Shown here piece by piece: positions 23,399-34,010 of a stretch of DNA of 64,000 nt. Location of the stretch: NCBI GenBank assembly GCA_018881555.1, contig JACAXG010000124.1, positions 868,001 to 932,000 of the forward strand, read 5' to 3'. The notes below the pieces were generated by a model. That model searched no databases and had not been told where the DNA came from. It worked only from the letters and a program-made list of their open reading frames with translations. The position numbers and the translations under genes are program-made. Source of the stretch: Amblyornis subalaris (lineage: Eukaryota > Chordata > Aves > Passeriformes > Ptilonorhynchidae). Numbering within the stretch: position 1 is the stretch's first letter; every line of letters begins with the position of its first letter.

Positions 23399-26300
23399 TG
23401 CTGTTTTCTTTTAAAGACTCAATTTTTCCCATCCTTCACATAATTTTTCCTTAATTTGTCTTCCAGGACCTGAGTTAATTCCCACTGATATAATGTCCCA
23501 TCTTTATTGATTTTGACTGTACAAATCTCTTTATCTTTTTTAAAAAGCCCTATAGCTTGTTAACAAATTAATTGTGTTAATTCTGTCAACTGTGAAATGC
23601 TTCCCTCACATGAAAAAAAAATTGTACCTCATTTTCAAAAGCTTATTTATAAAAAAATTTCTTGTTTTCAGAGCTCAAAAATAATGCAGAAAAAGAGAAT
23701 CTGTCTAAACCTGTAAACCGCAAACTAAAGCAACATTATTACAATGCCTAATGATGAAGTAATTGAAAACTAGCAGTTTAGCATAACCTTTAATTACAAT
23801 AGATCTAACGTGACAATGCAAAAGGCACCAATTTTGGCCTAATTTTCAATATGTGTGAAATTAATGTCTTCCAAAGATCTACAAGGAACAGGCAGAAACA
23901 ATGAAAAGAAGCAATTCTTATCTGTTCTATGGAAAAGAAACTTCTACAGAAAAAAAAAACTTTTCTCAACTAAGAAATAAGACTGCACACTAAACATTCA
24001 AAGATGATTGTGATGTCTTTGCAGGAAACATTATTTAGAGTAATGCAACAAGTAAATAGTGCTAATTACCAATCATACCATTAGCAACTAGATTTTTATG
24101 AAAATACATTAAGTATCTTTATTTTTGTACAATAAGGTTCTATGAGTTCAGAAAATGTACCATTTGAAATGTACAAACCTTATCAAGTATGGCTTCAGAT
24201 ACACAACAAATAAAAACAAGTTCATCACTTGAGCTTGGAGGAGGAGGTGATGAGAGGAGAAGTGGTCCAATTCCCACACACCTCTTCATAGCAAGGGAAT
24301 GTGCAGTTTTGCTTCCAGGTGATGGCAGTATGGGTTTATCAAGGTATTGCTTACCTTCTATCATGTAAAAGTCATGGGAATGAGCATTCCCAAGTGAAGA
24401 AGAAAGGTGAACTAACTCACTCTCTGAATCATGTATTTCAAGGAAATCTTAAGGAACCATATTCGCAAAGTTTGAAATACATAGAATAGATATGAAATTG
24501 GTTGTCAAAGCCCTCACTACATTTAAAGACAACGAATAATTACTATTGATGGACATGGAATTTTGCTAGAACTTAACCCTGAAATTGGGCAAAGGAAAGA
24601 GATGGTTTGCCTCCTCTGGGAAATCATAAACACAGACAGATGTTATTTCCTATTTTAAACTACTTTGAGATTCCCATAGTATTAACATTCCAACTAACCA
24701 ATTTCAAGTGTGTATCTCTACTCCAAAATCAAATCAGAAAATAGACATTTTATCTCTAAGAAATTAAAATTCATGATGAAAGAACTACACCTTGTAGCCA
24801 TTATCTCCATCATACAAATACATTTACAGCCTCATCTGCAATCAAAGAAGCCATCAGCCAATAAGGTACATTTGAATATATACCTAATATTAATGGTCCC
24901 TAACTGCTCCAGAGACAAGGGCAGGACTGACAGGACTGATGATAAATTTCATCAACTTAAAGTAATTTCACTTCTATCTTTTCCTTCCCATGTCTACTGT
25001 GGCCCTGCTTATGAGTCAACGTTATTCTTGAACTTAAAACATATTCTTTCGTATTGTCTGGAATGCAAACGATCTTCAGTGCTTGATGACTATTTTTTGG
25101 ATCAGATCTTGTAAGGGAGAAAAGGGAAATAATTCACAATACCTTCAAAACGTAATCTCCAGCAATGTAGGTGAAATCAAGACTCCACAAAGTCATCTTC
25201 CTCTTTTCTTCTCTGTACTTAATCCTACTTCCTCCGCCCTTTTTCCAAAATACCTCACCTAGCCCAGTGATCATCACCAGATCAAATTGTACAGGTTCTC
25301 TTTCCACCCTTTCCTTCTCTTTGTTCTGGTGCCTTTCCTTCGTATACCCAGTCCTGGACTCTTTACCCCATATCCATCTCCTAATCTTATCAGATTTTGT
25401 ACCCAACTTTCTCCCTTCCTTTTCCCATGTCACTTATGAAACAGACTTCGTGTGCCACATATTCAATTCTAACCTTGCTTTAGCAGACACCATGATGTTT
25501 CCAACCTACTAGTCCATAGGATTCTGCTCCGATGTTCCATAGAGTGACGAATGTTAGTGATCCTAAGCACCAAACAGATGTAGTTACCTAGAAGAACTGA
25601 AACATTTTCATTGGGAAAGCAAAAAGTGGTATTATTTAAAGTTTTAAATCTTGTCCAACTTTCAGCCTATAAAGTAGACAATAAGGATGGATTTGATAAA
25701 ATTCCCTTTTCCGAGAAATTTCACCTTCCTGCTTCAAAGTGGGACAGTAAGGCTATTTAAAGTAAAATAATATGTATAAATAAGCAAAATACCGTTTTCT
25801 CTACTTGAGGTTTCTGGAAGATGCACTTTGCCTGAAAAATCTCCAAATATTAAACCTGATGCAGATATTTTACATTAGGAATTCTGACCATTACGCCTTA
25901 TGCTCAAAAGTGTCATAAGCCACTGAAAGTCAAAAATTATATTTGAAAACACTGAACAAACCTAACAGACATTTCATCAGTTCTACTTACAGTAATTGAG
26001 TGCAAAATTCTACAATGTATTAGAGTATAAACTGTTTGAGTTAAATCACGGAAGTCNCTAGATTGTGCTATTACAATATTAATTGTTAAAGCTGACAAAA
26101 GGAACCTTCTGTCAAAAATACTAAAAATCAAGTGGAGATTTGAAAGTATTTGGCATAAGAACTGCAATTATTTTAACAAAGCAGCACACACTTATGCCAT
26201 ACAAATAACTTTCAATTATCACTATTTCAGTTAACTAATTTTCTAGTTTTAATGAGAGGGAAAATTACATAGAGAGGGGCTTTTCAATGTGGTATTTCAG

Positions 26301-26669
26301 AACTTGAAGTTCCTATAGAATTAATGTATAATTTTTCTTTAAAAAAATATAGCAAAATGCACTCTTGCACCTCTGTTTTTAGACAAGGCTACAAATTTAT
26401 GCATGTGTGTATATATGCATATACATAAGCATGTGTCCAGGAAAGGAGTTTACTACAGTCAGAATACTCAGCATAGAGCATCACTGATAATCACTAGAAA
26501 AGGCTGTCAAAAAAGCTGAGTTCTTTACCTTCCACAGGCTCAGGCAGCTCACTTCTGGCAGAAGGCAGCATATATTCCACTCATTTGTAACTCCGAAATT
26601 TTCTGAAACAGGGTGCTGTGCTTCCTTCTGAAAACCAAGCAGCAACGATTCTTTCAAAACATGTTTGAC
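23399..26669. other. AT-rich non-coding stretch
   Basis: No gene recognised. Open frames of 134 codons (24710-25114 plus), 113 codons (25171-25512 plus) and 99 codons (25134-25433 minus) lack any known motif; the last two lie opposite one another over a pyrimidine-rich tract and are compositional. A TG/TA-rich tract occurs at 26401-26436. Confidence 0.55.
26401..26436. repeat. TG/TA-rich microsatellite-like tract
   Basis: Imperfect GT and AT alternation containing two copies of GCATGTGT. Confidence 0.55.
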
Positions 26670-26745
26670 GGAGTTGCTGTGTTACGTGGCTGCTCAGTGG
26701 TTACAGACACGAGATAACAGCAAGCACAGGTTCAAATCCCCTTCA
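26670..26745 (+). mobile_element. tRNA-like module, probable old SINE head
   Basis: GTGGCTGCTCAGTGGTTA (26686-26702) resembles a tRNA A box and D-loop, and GGTTCAAATCC at 26729-26739 is a perfect match to the B-box consensus GGTTCRANNCC, at tRNA-like spacing. The rest does not fold into a convincing cloverleaf, so this is not a functional tRNA gene. The simplest reading is the tRNA-derived head of an ancient SINE of the MIR/CORE or amniote type; the exact family cannot be named from sight. Confidence 0.5.
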
Positions 26746-26920
26746 AATAAGCAGCATCTATTCTGATGGCCACTTGCTCTCCACTTTCAAAAGACTGACG
26801 TAGCCAGCTTGTGATAACAGACTCTGCAGTCATCCTCATACTCTCATAACACACCTCCCTTGCACCACAAGAAATCCCAAGATTCCCCCTGGATCACAGT
26901 GAACACATAGGAATTGCCAT

Positions 26921-26980
26921 AACTGTGTGATTAGGTTATTCATTTGGGAGGATGGAGGACTGAGTTCAAGACCCTGCTAT
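26921..26980 (+). mobile_element. Second tRNA-like SINE-head module
   Basis: GTGATTAGGTTATTCATTTG then GGAGGATGGAGGACT and AGTTCAAGACC (26963-26973) follow the layout of tRNA-derived SINE heads common in sauropsids: a GTGGTTAGG-like A-box end, a CTGGGA-type middle and a GGTTCAANNCC-type B box. The B box has one mismatch (A for the first G). No A-rich tail or LINE-like 3' end is evident. It is inverted relative to the module at 27021-27085, with which it shares GTGATTA and TTTGGGA. Confidence 0.5.
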
Positions 26981-27020
26981 TACGAATGCTTAATTTAGAA
27001 TACTCAAATGTTCATTGTTG

Positions 27021-27085
27021 CGGAATCTGAAAGGCTGCTTCCACATCCCAAAGGGCTGCCTTAATCACTAGGTTACAGAGTTCTT
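27021..27085 (-). mobile_element. Third tRNA-like SINE-head module, inverted
   Basis: On the minus strand the sequence begins CTCTGTAACCTAGTGATTAA, continues with CCTTTGGGATGTGG and reaches a degraded B box (TTTCAGATTCC). This order matches the sauropsid tRNA-derived SINE head more closely than the plus-strand copy 40 bp upstream. The pair forms a degenerate inverted repeat with a short spacer around 26981-27020. It may be two independent insertions or one inverted duplication. Confidence 0.45.
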
Positions 27086-27094
27086 CTCTCTACT

Positions 27095-27769
27095 TAAAAG
27101 ACATTTAAGTACTTAATTCTACATAGAACAGCTCCATCATGAAAGTCTCTGAAAGGACTAGTCAATTGTTTAACATGAAACCCTGAATGTAAAATGCCTA
27201 GAAAAAGGGAAGAAGTGTGACTCCAGTCTCTCAAATATTTCAGCAAAGTATTTTAAGCAAAACCATTTTACACCATCTTTTCTGGAAGTTCTTTTCTCCT
27301 CAGTGCATTTTAGGACATCATCTGCATGTCACCATGGAAAAACAGACGTGAGCATCCATGCTGGATATCCACTGTTTTCACAAACAAGGCCACTGGTGCA
27401 AAGGTTCCTTGCAGCTCAACTCACTGGTCACGTTTTGTAAGCCATGGACATGATGAGGAGCAGCAAATTATCAGCTTATACAACTATGGAATATGAAACT
27501 AAAAATCCAAAGGAGTTTTCTTCTCAGTACTTGACAGGTGAGGTATGAATACATTGACATTTAAATGCTTGATTTAGATGCCTGCAGGGACATTTAGGCA
27601 CCAGCATCCCTCTTGCAAATTTGTCTCTTAAACACTTTAAGATTTACAGACAAACAATACTTGTAATAATGAATTTGAAGAGTTTAATAATAATGTCATC
27701 AACTAATCTGTTTAAATTATCTCAGTTCCTTCAGCTAACCTGAATAAAAATGTTGCTATTAACTCTCAA
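27095..27769. other. Non-coding spacer
   Basis: No gene or repeat family recognised between the tRNA-like cluster and the following CR1 copy. Confidence 0.55.
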
Positions 27770-28392
27770 AGAATCATAGTATCATAGAAATGTTAAGGGG
27801 TTCCAATGGACCTTCAAGATCATCTAGTCCCAACAACCCCCCACCATGGGCAGGGTCACCTCCCCCTAGACCAGGTTGCTCAAGGCCTTATCCAACCTGC
27901 CCTTGAACACTGTCATGGTTGGGGCATCCACAACCTCCCTGGGCAGCTTGTTCCAGTATCTCAGTACCTCCACAGTAAAAAATTTCTTCCTAATATCTAA
28001 TGTAAATTTTCTCTTTTTCAATTTGTATCCATTACTCCTTGTCCTGTCACTAGAGTTCTGGATGAAGAGTCCCTCTCTGGCTTCCTTGAGATACTGGGGG
28101 GTTGCTATGAGGTCTCTGCTCAACCTTCTCTTCTCCTGCTGAGCAGCCTCAACTCTCTCAGCCTGTCTTCGCAGGGGAGGTGCTCCAGTGCTCTTATCAA
28201 CTTCGTGGCCCTCCTCTGGACTTGCTCCAACAGCTCCACATCCTTCTTGTATTGGGGACACCAGAGCTGGACACAGCACTCCAGGTGTGGTCTCACAAGA
28301 GCAGAGCAGAGGGGCAGAGTCTCCTCCTTCAACTTGCTGGTCACACTGCTTTTGATGCAGCCCAGGATACGGTTGGCTTTCGGGGCCGTGAA
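27770..28392 (-). mobile_element. CR1-type LINE, 3' end with ORF2 C-terminus
   Basis: This is the longest repeat in the window, about 620 bp. On the plus strand it starts with two octamer-like units (AATCATAG, then TATCATAG), the reverse complement of the CR1 3' terminal repeats. It continues through the CR1 3' untranslated region (CACCATGGGCAGGGTCACCT, GACCAGGTTGCTCAAGGCC) and into the ORF2 C-terminal coding part up to GGATACGGTTGGCTTTCG. The 5' boundary is at about 28392, where similarity stops in GGGGCCGTG; the copy is 5'-truncated. It is better preserved than the other four copies and may be the youngest, though that is judged by eye only. No target-site duplication is visible. Confidence 0.95.
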
Positions 28393-28404
28393 AACCCAAA
28401 ACAC
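27866..28404 (-). pseudogene. CR1 ORF2 C-terminal remnant
   Basis: On the minus strand, 28404-28120 reads a segment typical of the region after the CR1 reverse transcriptase ([47 protein letters not shown]). A second frame, open over 28441-27866, carries the very C-terminus ([44 protein letters not shown]). The switch of frame near 28130 marks a frameshift. The retained region lies downstream of the catalytic core, so no enzymatic activity is expected. The apparent long open frames at this site are entirely explained by this remnant, and there is no host gene here. Confidence 0.9.
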
Positions 28405-29419
28405 TTAAATTAAAAATCTGGTAAAAATCACTAAGAGCCATAAATGTTCCTGCTAGATCATTCAGAAATTCACAGTAAGCGAAATAAAGGAAGAAAATAA
28501 TTTGCGAAGTCTATCACGTCTTATACTGCTTGAATACAATAAACATAAAAACAGTTTTACAAAGTATAAGCAATTGCTTTTTTTGTCACACGTAAGATTT
28601 TGCTACCTTTCATTTCAGCCTGCTGTTACATAATACATAATGTAATAGCACACTATAAGCCAGCATGCTCTTTATGTAGAAAACAAAAAAGAAAAGAAAC
28701 CAAATCACCAAAAAAACAAACTTCAAAGAAGAAAAAGAACCCTACAGAAGTCCTCATTCAAGATGTTCTAAGACAGTTCAGGACAATTTCTGCTTGGGTG
28801 ACTGGACAAACCACAAAGATACTGCTCCAGAAGCTTCTAGTGCTTACTGTTAATGCTCTGCAGGCAAAGATGTAATAAAATTGCTTTATTAATGACCTCC
28901 ATTCTATTTTTCATAGGTTTGTAGGAACAAATAGGCTCCCACTGCATTAAATTCAAGTTGTCTACTTTTCAGCCCAATATGGGTGGGTGGGGTTTAGAAG
29001 TAAAAACGTAACTATCAACACCTTGTTCCTACAAGAGCACTGTAGTAGTCACAAGCTGGGATTCAGTCACTCTGCTTCCCTAATGAGACAACAAATAGCA
29101 CTCAACTATTTTTGGAAGGTTAAACTTTTGACCACGCTAATGACTGCTTTTCAATGGCTTATTCCCTTTTCCTCTGTGCCCAGGCCCTGATAAAAATCCC
29201 TTTGCTTCAAATAGGGATCTGTGTTCAGTTGTCAAATTATTTTAAAGAAGACTTTATATTAGAAAGAAACATAGACAAACATTCCTAATTACCGTGTATA
29301 TCTTTGCTTTAAATATAGATTAAGTAACTCTTGTTCAGTACACTTCAAATCACAAAGGCTGAAAGACTGAAGTTCTCAACAATTTGACCCTACCATTAAT
29401 AGATTAATTGTCCTGGAAT
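28393..29419. other. AT-rich non-coding stretch
   Basis: No gene recognised. An A/C-rich tract near 28680-28745 produces a Lys-rich 91-codon open frame (28600-28875 plus) without known similarity. Confidence 0.55.
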
Positions 29420-29445
29420 GAAAGAGAGAGAGAAAAAAAAAAAAG
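29420..29445. repeat. (GA)n followed by poly-A
   Basis: Several GA units run directly into a 12-A homopolymer. Confidence 0.8.
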
Positions 29446-29930
29446 GTTTCACAGCAAGCAAATTATATAGTAAACATAGAAAACATTTCCTAGTTTAAGA
29501 AGCTCATGAGAAACTAAAAGAGTGTGGTTTAACTAGTAAATTATTTTACTATATCTCACATTACAAGTAAAGACTAACTTCATTAAATCTTTAGTTTGGA
29601 TGCCATGCTTGGAACTTCAACTCCTTACCAAAAAATAATCAAACAATTCTGCTGATGGGAAAGTTCTTTATAAATTTGTGAGACAGTTGACTGATGAAAG
29701 CATTAAGAATATAACTCTTTCTTGATGTCTTTCACTATTTCAGTTCTGTAACATTTTATATTATTAAATAACCACTACTTTGCATTTCTTCACTATGAGA
29801 ATATATGTAACACTCTCATTGCTATAAGCATTTTCACAAGACATGTGGCAATAAACAGTTTAACTGTTCCCCTATTCATGCTCATGATTCATATGACTTT
29901 TGGAGAACAGAGATATCACTAAAAGGCTGA

Positions 29931-30000
29931 TAGGGTAGGGATTTCAGCATAAAGGGATTTTATAGGGTAGGGATTTCAGCAAGGTGTAGGGATTTCAGCA
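29931..30000. repeat. Minisatellite of three TAGGG-containing units
   Basis: TAGGGTAGGGATTTCAGCA occurs exactly at 29931-29949 and 29963-29981. A shortened third unit, TGTAGGGATTTCAGCA, lies at 29985-30000 and is followed by TAAG, echoing the TAAA after unit one. Spacers differ in length (13 and 3 bp). The unit includes two TAGGG blocks, one base short of the vertebrate telomere hexamer, but this is not a telomeric array. Confidence 0.85.
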
Positions 30001-30533
30001 TAAGAACCTTACTCCCAATATTGGGCACTCATTGACACCAGGTCACTGAACAGGCACCAGCATCTTTGGAGATCAGCACACTGACAAATAAATGGCAATT
30101 AGGATTGCTGTGTGAGGCAACTATTAATAAACTATTAAAACAAAAAAAAAGTGCCTTTACTTACTATATAATTACATCTCTTATATACTTCTTTATCACT
30201 TATTCATTATTCACATTTTTACAGCAAATAACCTTAAATGGAAAATAATCACATATGGTGCAGAAGATAAATCTTTTATATAGACTTAAGCGCTGTCATC
30301 TTANGGAAAGCAGAGAACTTGTGCGAAATTATTATAAGAAATAATTAAAAGTATGACACAATTTAAAGAAATTGGACAGGACACTAAAAGGCATTTCATA
30401 ACACTTAGGTTAATTAAACTGTAACTTAATTTTCCAAATGAAGTGTGGATGCTGAAAAGCTTTCAGCAGAGAAATTCTCCAGCATTTTGCATTCTGTGAG
30501 AAGCTGTCCTTTCTCATAGAAGCTATGTAAACA
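30001..30533. other. Non-coding spacer up to the LTR
   Basis: No gene or repeat recognised between the minisatellite and the solo LTR. Confidence 0.55.
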
Positions 30534-30539
30534 ACGAAG
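30534..30539. repeat. Left copy of putative 6-bp target-site duplication
   Basis: ACGAAG here is repeated at 30800-30805. The match extends to nine bases (ACAACGAAG at 30531-30539 and 30797-30805). One extra A (30540) separates this copy from the LTR start TG. Confidence 0.6.
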
Positions 30540-30633
30540 ATGTTTCTCTAACGGGACTTCTTATCGTGCACCTGTGGACTTCTTATTATACTGAATGTAC
30601 AAATATTTGGAAAAAGGCGTTGTAGCACCCTAG

Positions 30634-30670
30634 CCAATCACTCTGAGAGGTGGATGGCCAAAGGACCAAT
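30634..30670 (+). promoter_or_regulatory. Paired CCAAT boxes of the LTR
   Basis: CCAAT occurs at 30634-30638 (in TAGCCAATCA) and 30666-30670 (in GGACCAATGA), about 60 and 30 bp upstream of the TATA box, in the same orientation. This is a usual U3 promoter arrangement. Confidence 0.65.
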
Positions 30671-30698
30671 GACCTTATGACGTTCAAGCACATTAAGG

Positions 30699-30706
30699 TA
30701 TAAAAT
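30699..30706 (+). promoter_or_regulatory. LTR TATA box
   Basis: TATAAAAT preceded by AAGG and followed by AGG lies 29 bp after the second CCAAT box. It would place transcription start at about 30725-30732 on the plus strand if active. Confidence 0.7.
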
Positions 30707-30723
30707 AGGTCTTTATATTAACA

Positions 30724-30729
30724 AATAAA
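30724..30729 (+). terminator. LTR polyadenylation signal AATAAA
   Basis: The exact hexamer AATAAA lies 18 bp after the TATA box. TATA and polyadenylation signal this close together are typical of alpharetrovirus-like LTRs. Confidence 0.7.
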
Positions 30730-30799
30730 TCCACTTTTCACCGATTCTTGTATCATGCTTATGTCGTGATTTGGCTCTGACCCCGATACAACAGCGACA

Positions 30800-30805
30800 A
30801 CGAAG
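30800..30805. repeat. Right copy of putative 6-bp target-site duplication
   Basis: ACGAAG directly follows the terminal CA of the LTR and matches 30534-30539. Confidence 0.6.
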
Positions 30806-31259
30806 TGATATACCAAGGGAGGCAAGGAAGGAAAATGTGGTATATGTGTACACCCACAAAGTAGTATTCCCTTGCTTGGGCTTCTAAGCCATGTCTATAC
30901 AGATTTTGGGGAGAAACAGGAACTAACTGCCCAGAACTCACAGAACTGAGCTTTTACAGGTTTTCTACTGTTGAGGCCTACAGCTAGTCTGAAGGCTTCT
31001 CATTCTACTAGCCCACCGCTAATCCACAGGACCAGTCTAGAGCTACTCCAGAGTGAACCCTCTGGAGCACAGTAAACTAGGCACTGGGTGCTCAGCAACA
31101 TCTATTGTGCTGTCAACACTGTTTATTGATGTAAACTTAGCCACTGATGGCCGCTCACCAAGGCCAAAACTAAAAAATGGCATTCATCAGCTTGCATTCA
31201 GCGCTCTGCAAACACAGCCAAAGAGTTTTCAGTTATTCTCAGGAGCAAAATCATCGGTG
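30806..31259. other. Non-coding stretch downstream of the LTR
   Basis: No retroviral coding sequence and no gene recognised; short open frames have no known similarity. Confidence 0.55.
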
Positions 31260-31590
31260 TAAACTATTGACCGAGTCGGCTCACATCGATCTGCAAAANG
31301 TTACTGTATTTTCTGTCAGTAGAGTTGGAGCTATCAGCTCTAAAGGCTGCTGTAGCTGCAGAAATCAGCCAGCTGCCGTGGGCTTTCCCAGTTGTGGTGC
31401 CTCACCCCCAGACAGACTTCCCCGGCTGCGATGCTGTGGCATGACACGGCACATCAAAGAGACAGTGAGCGACAGCCTCAAAGCAGTTCAGTCACTCCAG
31501 CACGGTGCGCAAGACTGACTGATAAGCTCAGCCAGCCTCCACAGTTCCATGTTATGCAATTTATGGAAATCTTCGAGGACGGCTGTGAAC
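31260..31590. other. GC- and CpG-richer block, unrecognised
   Basis: CpG dinucleotides are frequent (for example in GAGTCGGCTC, CCCCGGCTGCGATG, GAGCGACAGC and CACGGTGCGC) compared with the flanks. A 113-codon plus-strand frame (31177-31518) covers most of it; its conceptual protein has no recognised domain. It lies about 500 bp downstream of the solo LTR, and no relation to the LTR is shown. It could be a small regulatory island or a decayed repeat. Confidence 0.35.
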
Positions 31591-33969
31591 ACATTCACAC
31601 TGCAAAACAGTATTATTGCACCTGAAATAAGAAGCTTACTTAAGTTTTAAACTCAGCATTTGTAACAATAAACTTTACCAGAATATAAAGAACAAAATAC
31701 CCTATCTTTCACACTACTTTACTGTATTCACATCTATTTCAAAGCAGTTTGGAGAGAATCCAAAGAGCTACCAGATGCTGTTTGCTGTTCCCCGAAGAGA
31801 AGCACAGATTATATCATAATAACAGACTGCAAATTAGAATTAAAAGTGATACATCATAAATCTCTTTCTTTGGTTCCACTCTGTGCTTTGAGGTTTCTAA
31901 ATATGATTTTTGTATTTTTTAATAAGTGCTTATATTTTCTTTTGTTTTCTACAGCTGGTATCTTTGGCTACCATTCATGCTGTCCAAACTGCAAACAGAT
32001 ATTATTCCTCATATTGGCCTCTGCAGCACTGCTTGCTGAGAGCATATTTTAATTTAGATTTCCAATACTGGCACAGAGAAGTGTGCAAGGTTTTTTGCAT
32101 TCATATTAGTGGAAGGTGCCAATAAGCACTCCTGAGATGTGACATTAGACACCTGCAGGCCTACACAAGTCAAAATGAAGATAATTAATCTCAGTCCCAC
32201 CCCAAAAGAGACAATGAATATTTCCATGTCATCTATAGACAGTCGTGTTTTGAGTAGGACAAATATCCGTATTCTGACTGTAACAGCAGAAAATCCTAAG
32301 CAGTGTGAGATCAATCCTTAGATCTATTAATGTCACAAAGTAATACTTAGTGATATTTTACTGGAAATATTTTTCTATTCATCATATATTTTCTTATCAG
32401 TGGACAATTAGAAACTTACACATATTTCACATTTTCTCATCAATGGAGAAATACACTAAAACCTTCCAAATTCCTGTCTACTTTGAGTTTTTTTCCAAAT
32501 GACACAGAGGACCAGACTCTTTGAGTACTGAGATGATCCTTTTTGTATTATTCACATGACTCAAACCGGTCTTTTCTCTCAATTTCTCCTCCTTATGCTT
32601 CCTAGGTAAATATACAGAAGCACTGAAATCATATCCAATACCACCCTATTCACCAAAAGCATCTGACAGCACTTCTGAAGTAGACACATTTGAAAAGCAT
32701 CCAGAACAACCTATGAAGCTACTGGGACATTTTNCCTTTCATCTGAAATGACAGAAATAATGTTCCTCATCCTTAAAGGAGAATTTCTTATTTAAGAAGA
32801 GGAGATCTCTTCTGCTGTTTGAATTATGACCCATCGCTCACCTGAAAGTATGATACAGGTAGTCAATGCCATTTATCATTTCTGGTCTTATTCAGTATCT
32901 CTGTTCACAGAAGAAAAGGTACATAATTAGCAAATAGCACGACTTCTGCACCTCACACATTGGGAAGACTGTGATGTTGCACTCCTACCACTATTGCACA
33001 TACCAGCTTCTGTAGGGCTGATGTGATAATAACACACTTTCAATTCACCAGCAGTAATAGGAGCACTGAATTCTTTGTACAGCAAAATCACAAATGAAGC
33101 AAAGGAAAACTATGAATGTATTAAGATTAGTGAAGCCTCAGATTTAACTTAGATGTCATGTAATTTTTTTTTAAATGTTAATACTGGAAGACAATACTTC
33201 ATAATAGCTGTTCTGCCACCCACAGAGTAAATGCAGATATATTGGACAAGTACTGAACTTTTAATAAACCAGCCCATTAAGTACTCAGGAACTCTTGTGT
33301 ATTTATGTTACAGGTTTCTTTCCACTTTCTTTGCATCAGAGAACACATGGAAGACTTGCATTTAAATTTATCAGCTAAATGCAAGGCTGACAAAAAAATA
33401 TAAATGAAGAGTAAAGAAAAAAAATTCTTTGCAATCACCAGTGCCATAATCCATTCCCCTTCTTGCAACTGCTAATGCTGCATCATGTCTCTTCTTGCTT
33501 TCTCTCCTCCTCCCTGGCCTTTATAACCAAATATCTAATTTTGAATCAGTTCAAGATGACAGTTTCAAAATTGCCTTGGTCATTCTATTTTATTACTACT
33601 TTACTGCTGTTTTCTACTGCATTCTACCCTATCCCCTATATTNTGTCTTCACTATCATCTATAGAAAAGCTATTTGGCCTTAATACTCAAAATTTTATAT
33701 GACATCAAATCNGTCTTCATTCCAGTGGCCAATTACCTCTTGCTGCGAAATCTCCCTAAAAGCTTACTTTTAGATCTAGTGTTTCAGGACACTTTTATAT
33801 CTTGCTTTGGGGANACAGGATCGTGGGGGTTTGAGTGGTTTTTTTCAGGGAGGCAGTGGTGGTGTGGCTCTTCCGTGCTATTATTGTAATTTTACACATC
33901 ACCATCTCTTACTGCATTAAAGCAAATATGCCCTTTCACCACAAGTATTTCCAGCATACTCATTATAAA

Positions 33970-34010
33970 ACAAACAAACAACCCCCCCCCAAAAAAAAAA
34001 CCCCAAACCC
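33970..34010. repeat. A/C homopolymer tract
   Basis: CAAA units, a run of nine C, a run of ten A and CCCCAAACCCC follow one another. Such tracts are prone to length error in sequencing. Confidence 0.8.

Larger units (their letters stand above)
30541..30799 (+). mobile_element. Solo LTR of a class II (alpha/beta-like) endogenous retrovirus
   Basis: The element runs from TGTTTCTC to CAGCGACA, about 259 bp, with canonical TG...CA ends. It carries two CCAAT boxes, a TATA box and, only about 18 bp after the TATA box, an AATAAA. Such compact packing, giving a very short R region, is characteristic of avian alpharetrovirus-like LTRs. The flanking 6-bp duplication fits class II retroviral integration. 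No gag, pol or env sequence follows, so this is a solo LTR left by recombination, or a fragment. A string resembling a primer-binding region (TGG...TGACCCCGA, 30772-30786) lies inside the repeat-delimited interval near its right edge, so the true LTR end may lie slightly upstream. The subfamily is not named. Confidence 0.8.

Noticed and set aside
25134..25512. Overlapping open frames of 99 codons (minus) and 113 codons (plus)
   Set aside because: The DNA is pyrimidine-rich on one strand, which removes stops; the proteins are low in complexity with no known domain.
27866..28441. 191-codon minus-strand open frame that could look like a novel gene
   Set aside because: It is explained by the CR1 ORF2 C-terminal remnant and its frameshifted continuation.
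31955..32125. Possible exon after a splice-acceptor-like string ending at 31954, 56 codons in phase
   Set aside because: Open frames of this length are abundant in the window by chance, no donor site follows and the peptide is unrecognised.
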